This document shows positions 7,620 to 12,514 of a DNA stretch of 12,514 nucleotides, piece after piece. Each line of letters begins with the position of its first letter. The first letter of the stretch is position 1. Below the pieces are notes generated by a model. That model saw only the letters and a list, made by a program, of their open reading frames with translations, was not told the origin of the DNA and searched no databases. This stretch comes from Euryarchaeota archaeon UBA549. Its GTDB lineage: Archaea; Thermoplasmatota; Poseidoniia; Poseidoniales; Poseidoniaceae. The position numbers were made by a program, and so were the translations under genes. Location of the stretch: positions 8,615-21,128 of the forward strand of contig DAGF01000098.1 in assembly GCA_002495645.1 (NCBI GenBank), written 5' to 3'.

Positions 7620-7637
7620 GGTATCAAATCCGATACC
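7620..7637. promoter_or_regulatory. GGTATC-N6-GATACC inverted repeat, possible operator
   Basis: A perfect 6-bp dyad with a 6-base spacer (AAATCC) lies between the stop of the 211-residue protein gene and the candidate TATA element of the surface protein gene, about 42 bases upstream of that element. The geometry fits an operator for a dimeric winged-helix protein. It is not followed by a T-run, so an intrinsic terminator is unlikely. Confidence 0.4.
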
Positions 7638-7644
7638 AAGCGGT

Positions 7645-7663
7645 GAAAAACGGCGAAAATAAT
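7645..7663 (-). terminator. T-rich tract after the 211-residue protein gene
   Basis: Starting within 5 bases of the TAA stop at 7668, the minus strand reads ATTATTTTCGCCGTTTTTC, two T-tracts in GC-rich DNA. Archaeal RNA polymerase terminates at short T-tracts without needing a hairpin, and the next gene probably has its own promoter, so this is a plausible end of the right-hand operon. Confidence 0.4.
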
Positions 7664-7667
7664 GGAT

Positions 7668-8303
7668 TTAAGCCCATTCCGTCGGGTCAAATCCTGAGCC
7701 AAAGGACATCTTCTCGTCAAATTCAATTTCAGCCGTCGGATGAGGCTCTTCCGCGACCGGTTGCCCGTCGTTCATCGGCTTGGATTTGGCCCAATCGTCA
7801 ACCGGACCAGGTTTGCCCACGCCTGGGCCGTACGAGTACTTGATCTCATGAATCAGTGCGAGTTTAGCAAGCCACAAACGACGAAGGCTGTTCATGAATT
7901 CATGCTTTGTGAGGCCGTCAAACCAAATCGGTAGACTCACGTTAAAGGCCTGCAGAGGCCCAGGCTTTTTCTCACCTTCATGACCCATGTGAATCACCCA
8001 GTCCACGCCGGTGCGAATCAGGTGAAGGCGGCTTTCATGAATCCATTCGGACCAATCGCTGTCTTGGTCATCCATGTGTTCCTTCATCTCCTTCTGCTGA
8101 CCTTCGTCAACCCTTGTCATGCTCGAAACGGCCACCAAGTCTCTGCCCTTGGGCACGACGATGGCAAACATGTGGCCTTGCTTTCCACTTGGATAGCGAA
8201 CCAAAAAGTGAGCGTGGGCACGGGGGTCTTTTTGCGCCTTGGCTTGAAGGCGTTCTTCCGTGAGCCATTGCTTGAGCAAATCAACGGTCTCATCGGGCGT
8301 CAT
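7668..8303 (-). CDS. Uncharacterised 211-residue protein, possibly DUF2299-like
   Basis: The gene starts at ATG 8303, with GGAAGG 5 bases upstream as a plausible ribosome site. The frame is open further up to a TGA inside the end of the acyltransferase gene, but offers no ATG or GTG, so this start is well determined. Residues 1-150 look like a compact alpha/beta domain: an amphipathic helix (DETVDLLKQWLTEE), strands HAHFLVRYP and GHMFAIVVPKGRDLVAVSS, a charged helix (67-92), then FNVSLPIWFDGLTKHEFMNSL. The order of WL-E helix, (H/F)FLVRYP strand and VPKG strand recalls archaeal DUF2299 proteins, whose fold is related to type III secretion chaperones; this is a weak resemblance from memory. 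Residues 155-211 are Pro/Gly/acidic and probably disordered. It has no signal peptide or membrane helix, so it should be cytosolic. It follows the acyltransferase by 38 bases and is likely last in the operon. Confidence 0.78.
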   Translation of the reverse strand: MTPDETVDLLKQWLTEERLQAKAQKDPRAHAHFLVRYPSGKQGHMFAIVVPKGRDLVAVSSMTRVDEGQQKEMKEHMDDQDSDWSEWIHESRLHLIRTGVDWVIHMGHEGEKKPGPLQAFNVSLPIWFDGLTKHEFMNSLRRLWLAKLALIHEIKYSYGPGVGKPGPVDDWAKSKPMNDGQPVAEEPHPTAEIEFDEKMSFGSGFDPTEWA

Positions 8304-8341
8304 GTAGCCTTCCAGTTCTTCATCCCGTTTGAATGCACCCT

Positions 8342-9934
8342 TTAGGAGGAGAGTTCGGAAAGAAGCGTTTCAAGACGGTTTTTCGCCTGAGAAGGGAAAC
8401 GCCAACGCACCCAAGATTTCCGTGTGTCAACCCAAACATCCCATGCCGAGGCGAAGGATTTGCCGCTGGCCCAAAAGAGGGGGAAACAGAGCAAATAGAC
8501 GGCGAAAAGCCCGGCGAACGCCGTTCCAGTACCGAGGCAAAGCCAGGTGTCGCCCCATCCGAGGAGGTTGCCGATGGCCCCTTGATTGAACCACACCAGC
8601 GCCGTCCAGCCCAAGGCGACCACGGGCCATACGAGTAAGGAGCCGAAAAAGGCCGCCAAAAACTGGTAGCTTGTTCGTGCATCCAATCCCTCGTCGGTCG
8701 AGTCCCCAAGCAAGCGCCCCAAGGCAATTTGAAGGCCCAAGGAAGTCAACGAGAACGGCAACAGGATGAGGAAGAGAGCCAGAGAAAGAATGGCCGAAGG
8801 AAGTCGGCTGAAATTTACTCGACGAAACACCCTGTCCTTTGGCCCGAGGTCGCGTCCGTCCAAACCGTGCGCTTCGAGGATCTCTGCGGCTTCTGAAGCG
8901 CGCTCGAATCGCTCACCAGTCAACGGTTCGGGAGGAAACGTCGCCTCACGCCCCGGCCATTCATTTCGGACCGTTCGTGCAGCATGCACTTCTGATGGCC
9001 AATCGGGAAGTCGTTTTCCTTGCGAGCGCGCTTGGGCGTGGGCCAGCAAATGGAGCGCTCGATGCTCTTCCCAAGTTGAGGTGTTGGGCGTCATATCGGG
9101 GAGACGGTCCCGCAGTTGGTCCCTGATTTGATGCACCGTTTCCATCGGCGGCTCTACCCAGCCGCCGTCTCTCACGGCGTTGACCATGACTGGCGGAATC
9201 ATGTCGTCGGTGAGGTCGATGGGGTCACCGAATTCGATGTACTGGTCGGTGCGAAACTTCTCTCGTTTTCGGAAATGGAGACCCACGGGGACCAAGTGTG
9301 GGAGTGGAAGGTCGTTGGCTTTGGCGAGCGCAGCAGCGGCAAGCACCGTTCGAACGGGGCCGGTTTTGAATCGGAGCATGAAAGACTGGCTGTGGCTGGT
9401 TCCTTCTGGAAACAAAACGCAACCAAAGCCATGGGCGATGCCGCTTGAAAGCGCAAGAAGCGAGCGGCCGTTGAGGTGGAGTGCTTCCTCGTCGGTGCAC
9501 CCTCCACGAAGAAGTTCGGCTTTGCGAACAACCGGTTGAACTGCCAAACGTCGTGTCCACCATCCCAGGAGGGGTCGAGTGACCAAGTCATGTCGTGCAC
9601 CGACGACGAATTCTTTGGGATGGTTGAGGAAGATACCGAGCGGGTCCATCAGCCCGTTGGTGTGCCACCCGCAACACATGGCACCGGCACCACCGACCTG
9701 AAGTTCGGTCGTTGAAGAGGACGCCGTGGTACGAAACTGGGCGCTTGATACGCGGCGGCACATCCAGAAGGCAATTTTGGTCCAGAGATAGGACCCCGGT
9801 ACGGAGGATTCGTAGGTTGGAAGTGGTGCGTTGAGCAATTTATCGATGTTCATCTTCTTCGCCGAAGCAGAAAGAATTGGCAAGGCTTCGCCGTTATGCA
9901 CCATTTCTTCTTCATCGGTGACAATCTTCGCCAT
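8342..9934 (-). CDS. PlsC-type glycerolipid acyltransferase with C-terminal membrane domain
   Basis: The family transfers acyl groups from acyl-CoA or acyl-ACP to glycerol-3-phosphate, lysophosphatidate or related alcohols at the membrane. The 530-residue product shows the PlsC/LPLAT blocks in order: HTNGLMDP (His91, Asp97, catalytic H-x5-D, the spacing of the subgroup with HPNALLDP motifs), PLLGWWTRRLAVQPVVRK (121-138), FPEGTSHSQSFMLRFKTG (175-192) and VPVGLHF (215-221). A middle region (about 240-375) is charged. The C-terminus has three hydrophobic segments at about 380-405, 424-448 and 465-488. The frame extends upstream to 10114, but that part overlaps the HIT gene and is Arg-rich and domain-free. 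ATG 9934 overlaps the HIT stop as TGATG, so it is the likely coupled start. The acyl donor and acceptor are unknown. In an ether-lipid archaeon this family is notable. Confidence 0.87.
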   Translation of the reverse strand: MAKIVTDEEEMVHNGEALPILSASAKKMNIDKLLNAPLPTYESSVPGSYLWTKIAFWMCRRVSSAQFRTTASSSTTELQVGGAGAMCCGWHTNGLMDPLGIFLNHPKEFVVGARHDLVTRPLLGWWTRRLAVQPVVRKAELLRGGCTDEEALHLNGRSLLALSSGIAHGFGCVLFPEGTSHSQSFMLRFKTGPVRTVLAAAALAKANDLPLPHLVPVGLHFRKREKFRTDQYIEFGDPIDLTDDMIPPVMVNAVRDGGWVEPPMETVHQIRDQLRDRLPDMTPNTSTWEEHRALHLLAHAQARSQGKRLPDWPSEVHAARTVRNEWPGREATFPPEPLTGERFERASEAAEILEAHGLDGRDLGPKDRVFRRVNFSRLPSAILSLALFLILLPFSLTSLGLQIALGRLLGDSTDEGLDARTSYQFLAAFFGSLLVWPVVALGWTALVWFNQGAIGNLLGWGDTWLCLGTGTAFAGLFAVYLLCFPLFWASGKSFASAWDVWVDTRKSWVRWRFPSQAKNRLETLLSELSS

Positions 9935-10392
9935 CACTTCACGCCCTGAAGATTTGCTGAAAGCGAGGCGAGTGCCCCGTGGTCCGGCTCGGAAGACATC
10001 GTTCGAGGCCACATGGCCATCAAGGTTGACCCTCCGTCGTTTTCGGTTCTTGGAAGCACATGAACGTGAACATGGGGGACCTCCTGTCCAGCCAGCGGCC
10101 CGTCGTGAACGCAAACCGTGAAATCCGTGGTGTCAAAGTGCTGGCCCAGCACCTTTTGCACGTAGGTAACGCCCGCCATGAGTTGGGATTGTTCTGTTGG
10201 CGTCAAGTCGGCAAGCCGTTGGACGCCGCGATGAGGAATAACCAGGGTATGGCCCTCTCTGCGAGGAAAAATATCGAGGAAGGCGTACCACCCTTCCCCG
10301 CTCGCCACGGGGTGTGAAGGGATATCGCCGGAGAGAATCTTCTCAAACAGCGTGGTCATAACGGGTCGGTGGCCCCCGATGTCTTTCTTCAT
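9934..10392 (-). CDS. HIT-family (histidine triad) nucleotide hydrolase/transferase
   Basis: The 152-residue protein has the complete histidine triad PHVHVHVLP (His107, His109, His111; His109 would be the nucleophile). Typical flanking elements are FEKILSGDIPSHPV (15-29), AFLDIFPRREGHTLVIPHR (37-55) and HDGPLAGQEV (96-105). HIT proteins of this HINT type cleave phosphoramidates of AMP or related nucleotides in the cytosol. The N-terminal zinc-binding Cys pair of some relatives is absent. The start at 10392 overlaps the flavoprotein stop as ATGA, which supports coupling. ATG 10359 (residue 12, MTTLFEKIL) is closer to the usual family start and is the alternative. The C-terminal 35 residues after the triad are less conserved. 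Its presence between a flavoprotein and an acyltransferase gives no clear pathway link. Confidence 0.9.
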   Translation of the reverse strand: MKKDIGGHRPVMTTLFEKILSGDIPSHPVASGEGWYAFLDIFPRREGHTLVIPHRGVQRLADLTPTEQSQLMAGVTYVQKVLGQHFDTTDFTVCVHDGPLAGQEVPHVHVHVLPRTENDGGSTLMAMWPRTMSSEPDHGALASLSANLQGVK

Positions 10393-12008
10393 TGTGGAGG
10401 AAGAACCCAGTGGCCGCCAGCTCCTTTCTTGATGGCCAAGGTTCCGGTGTTGCCCTCTCGGTCGATGGTGATGTGGTGCAGGAAGTCATCGTTGGCCTCT
10501 GGGAAGTCCTCTCGGGTAAACGACCCTCTGGATTCCTCTCGGGCCAATCCACTCTGAACAGAAGCCAAAACCATGCGGACGGCCGCTTGCGTTCGCAAGA
10601 CTTCCAAGAGATTGGTGTTGGCAATCAATGAGTGCTGATCGAGGTGGAGGGATTCTGCCGTGATGCTGAGCTGTTCAACCTTGGCTTGGAGGGTTGCCAT
10701 GGACTCTGCTGAGAAGGTGGATGTTGATGCCAAAGCGCTGTGGAGGCTGGACATCACCGTGCCGCAGCGAACCACGTGCGTGGCCTCCTCCGATTCCATC
10801 ATGGCGGAGACATCGGCCTGTGCGTCTTCCACCGCTGATTCGAGACCGGCGGCCGCACTGAATTTGCGGTCAGCCACCCACTCGCCGGCATGCTTTCCTG
10901 CAGCTGCCCCGGACGTAAGAGCGTCGAGCAGGCGGTTGCCAGCCAAGGGTGCTGCACCATGAAGCCCCGTACAAGCGGCATCGCCAGCAGCGTAGAGGCC
11001 TGTGAACCAGCGGGACCATGCACCCACCACGCAGCGGCCGTTTCCATCGACGGGAAGTCCGCCGAGGGTGTGGCCCACGGTTGGCTCCAACGGTACGGTT
11101 TGGCGGTTCATGTCAGTGCCCGTTCGCTGCTTGACCAAGCGGAACAACGAGCCCCACCATGATGCGCTCAAGCCCATGTTTCGAGCATCCAAAACAGGTT
11201 GAACAGCAGCCAATAGTGAAGCAGTGATCTCGAGAGAAGATTGCCCGTCGACATCAATGGCCGCCCCTGAGGCTTCGTGAAGTTGGGCGCCATCAAGGAG
11301 AAGTCCTGTCGGCAAGAAGACGTTGGTTCCCTTGATGGTTAGCGGGTGGTGGGTCATGAATTCCATGTCTCGCAGAGCGATCCCTGTTCGGAACGCCATG
11401 TCCATGCCAAGGCCTACAACGCCCGATGAGAAAGCACCCTCAAAGCCCTCGTCAGCGATGATGAGCGCCTTGCATTGAAGACCGATGATCTTCCCGTTGA
11501 CCATGTCAACAGCCACCAATCCCTCAACGGATTGCTTGGTGTGAACGAGGGTCAGTGGAACTTGGTCGCCTCGTCGGATGACGCCGTGGCGCATGCATTG
11601 TTCCTCACCGAGTTGTTGCAAACCGAGGGCCGTAGCGCTACCCGCGTCCACGGTCCGAGGTTGCTGGTGACCAGCCGCCTTTCGAACCATGGGCAGACCT
11701 TGTTGGTCTCTTCGGAAGTTGAGTCCTCGACGCTCAAGCAGGTCGATGTGCTTGATAGCGCCCGCTGTGGTTTCAGCGACCATGTCTTGGTCGCACAGGA
11801 AGGCGCCACATCGAATTGTGTCCTCTCGATGACTGCGATTATTCGATTCCTGAATGGGGGCCGAGAGGCCCTCAAGGGCGCTCATGCCCGGGTTGCCCAA
11901 ACCGGTTGACGACATCATCAGGGTGCTTGCACCGGATTTCGCTGCTTCAGCAGCGGCGTGGAGTGCAGCGGGTCCGTCTCCAAGCACAATGACATCCCAT
12001 GCTTCCAT
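10389..12008 (-). CDS. Succinate dehydrogenase/fumarate reductase-like FAD flavoprotein, divergent
   Basis: The 539-residue protein carries the family framework: an FAD-binding Rossmann start (VIVLGDGPAALHAA, G10-x-G12-x-x-A), a block like DTIRCGAFLCDQDMV (63-77), RTVDAGSAT (118-126), HHPLTIKG (220-227), GHTLGGLPVD (312-321), GLYAAGDAACTGLHG (337-351) with AGNRLLDALTSG (356-367), and a C-terminal ESRGSFTREDFPE (492-504). Several defining residues are changed. The usual S-H-T with the FAD-linking His appears as N-P-G (39-41), and the Arg-rich block that normally follows HPTG is replaced by a stretch without Arg (about 228-274), so the catalytic Arg is not visible. Covalent FAD and normal succinate chemistry are therefore doubtful. 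Other members of the superfamily (aspartate oxidase, 3-ketosteroid or urocanate reductase types) are alternatives. GGGGAG lies 7 bases before ATG 12008. No SdhB or anchor gene is adjacent. Confidence 0.85.
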   Translation of the reverse strand: MEAWDVIVLGDGPAALHAAAEAAKSGASTLMMSSTGLGNPGMSALEGLSAPIQESNNRSHREDTIRCGAFLCDQDMVAETTAGAIKHIDLLERRGLNFRRDQQGLPMVRKAAGHQQPRTVDAGSATALGLQQLGEEQCMRHGVIRRGDQVPLTLVHTKQSVEGLVAVDMVNGKIIGLQCKALIIADEGFEGAFSSGVVGLGMDMAFRTGIALRDMEFMTHHPLTIKGTNVFLPTGLLLDGAQLHEASGAAIDVDGQSSLEITASLLAAVQPVLDARNMGLSASWWGSLFRLVKQRTGTDMNRQTVPLEPTVGHTLGGLPVDGNGRCVVGAWSRWFTGLYAAGDAACTGLHGAAPLAGNRLLDALTSGAAAGKHAGEWVADRKFSAAAGLESAVEDAQADVSAMMESEEATHVVRCGTVMSSLHSALASTSTFSAESMATLQAKVEQLSITAESLHLDQHSLIANTNLLEVLRTQAAVRMVLASVQSGLAREESRGSFTREDFPEANDDFLHHITIDREGNTGTLAIKKGAGGHWVLPPQ

Positions 12009-12015
12009 TCTGAAA

Positions 12016-12021
12016 CTCCCC
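12016..12021 (-). promoter_or_regulatory. Shine-Dalgarno-like site before the flavoprotein gene
   Basis: GGGGAG on the minus strand stands 7 bases before ATG 12008, a good distance for ribosome binding. It supports this start and argues for a leadered transcript. No convincing TATA element was found in the 98 bases up to the preceding stop at 12107, so the gene is probably read through from the upstream gene. Confidence 0.5.
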
Positions 12022-12106
12022 TGTGGCTGGCGAAGCAGAGGACCGCCATAAGGTGCGCGCTTCCATCACAAGCACGAATACACGCCCTGCGGCGAGGTTT
12101 CGGGTC

Positions 12107-12514
12107 TCAGGCCTTCGGCAGTGGGCGGGTAGCCCAGTTGCGTGCTCGTTCAAGGGCGCTGTGTTTTTTCCGGGCTTCAAAGCTCGATTTTCGCTTGACG
12201 ATGGTGCGCAGAACGTGGGATTCGATGACCACACCGTCCTCATCGCGCAAAATCACCTGGACATAGCGTTCACTTTGTTCATTGGGCGGCCACGCCACAC
12301 CGAGCCAAAGAACGACGCCCTGTTGGAGGTAGCGAGGCACCCAGTCCAGCGCGTCATCTTCGCCTTCGGCGTTCAAACTGACCGCTTGACGAGGGGGTGG
12401 ACAGGCTTGCAGGTCAAAGCGGTGGTCGCGGGCGAAGGGTTCACCACCAGGACAGACGACCTCAATTCTCGCAACGGCTTGCTGGAATGTTTGGTTGTTG
12501 AGTGCAATGAACAG
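12107..12514 (-). CDS. Unrecognised protein, C-terminal 135 residues (start outside window)
   Basis: The minus-strand frame is open from the last base of the window to TGA at 12107-12109, with no in-frame stop. The codon at 12376 is a TTG inside the protein and is not a convincing start, so the gene begins to the right of the window. The visible part reads as alternating strands (FIALNNQTF, ARIEVVCPGGEPF, VVLWLGVAW, YVQVILRDEDGVVIES) followed by a basic helix (KRKSSFEARKKHSALERARNW). Two Cys (CPGG and ACPPP, about 21 and 42 in the visible part) are close enough to pair or share a ligand. I cannot assign a family. It lies 98 bases upstream of the flavoprotein gene on the same strand and may be in the same operon. 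Confidence 0.72.
   Translation of the reverse strand: MFIALNNQTFQQAVARIEVVCPGGEPFARDHRFDLQACPPPRQAVSLNAEGEDDALDWVPRYLQQGVVLWLGVAWPPNEQSERYVQVILRDEDGVVIESHVLRTIVKRKSSFEARKKHSALERARNWATRPLPKA

Noticed and set aside
11475..11909. A 144-codon open frame on the + strand opposite the flavoprotein gene
   Set aside because: It overlaps recognisable flavoprotein motifs on the other strand and has no features of its own.
1..12514. CRISPR arrays, tRNA/rRNA genes, insertion sequences and attachment sites
   Set aside because: No regularly spaced direct repeats, no tRNA-like or rRNA-like stretches, and no transposase or integrase coding was seen on either strand.

Overview
The window most likely comes from a marine Group II euryarchaeote (Candidatus Poseidoniales/MGII) or a close relative. 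This is an inference from content, not a proven assignment. It carries the A subunit of archaeal topoisomerase VI, an archaeal-style ArsR-like regulator, a very large secreted surface protein with a C-terminal membrane anchor, and tightly packed bacterial-looking metabolic genes in moderately high-GC DNA. There are no rRNA or tRNA genes, mobile elements or CRISPR arrays, and no gene-free stretch exceeds about 130 bases.

Left part (1-2490, + strand): the C-terminal half of topoisomerase VI subunit A, then a two-pass membrane protein with a cysteine-bearing ectodomain and a long cytoplasmic tail, then a winged-helix regulator. The last two are 54 bases apart on one strand and may be co-transcribed. 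The regulator meets the next gene tail to tail with only 8 bases between the stops.

Middle (2499-7535, - strand): one gene of 1678 codons for a surface protein. It has a signal peptide and seven repeated beta-propeller blades. A von Willebrand A (VWA) domain is inserted inside blade 4. A series of Ig-like/CARDB-type beta domains, one transmembrane helix and a short basic cytoplasmic tail follow. The 132-base gap upstream (7536-7667) holds a candidate TATA element, a GGTATC-N6-GATACC dyad and a T-rich tract after the previous gene. This protein is the most unusual object in the window.

Right part (7668-12514, all - strand): a compact cluster, read from high to low coordinates. It starts with an unrecognised protein cut by the window edge, then a succinate dehydrogenase/fumarate reductase-like flavoprotein, a HIT-family protein, a PlsC-type acyltransferase with C-terminal membrane helices, and an unrecognised 211-residue protein. 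Flavoprotein/HIT overlap as ATGA and HIT/acyltransferase as TGATG, so these three are probably translationally coupled. The flavoprotein lacks several residues that define true succinate dehydrogenases and has no iron-sulfur or membrane-anchor partner nearby, so its substrate is open. An acyltransferase of the glycerophosphate type in a presumed ether-lipid archaeon suggests acyl-lipid or phospholipid-like chemistry in this operon.
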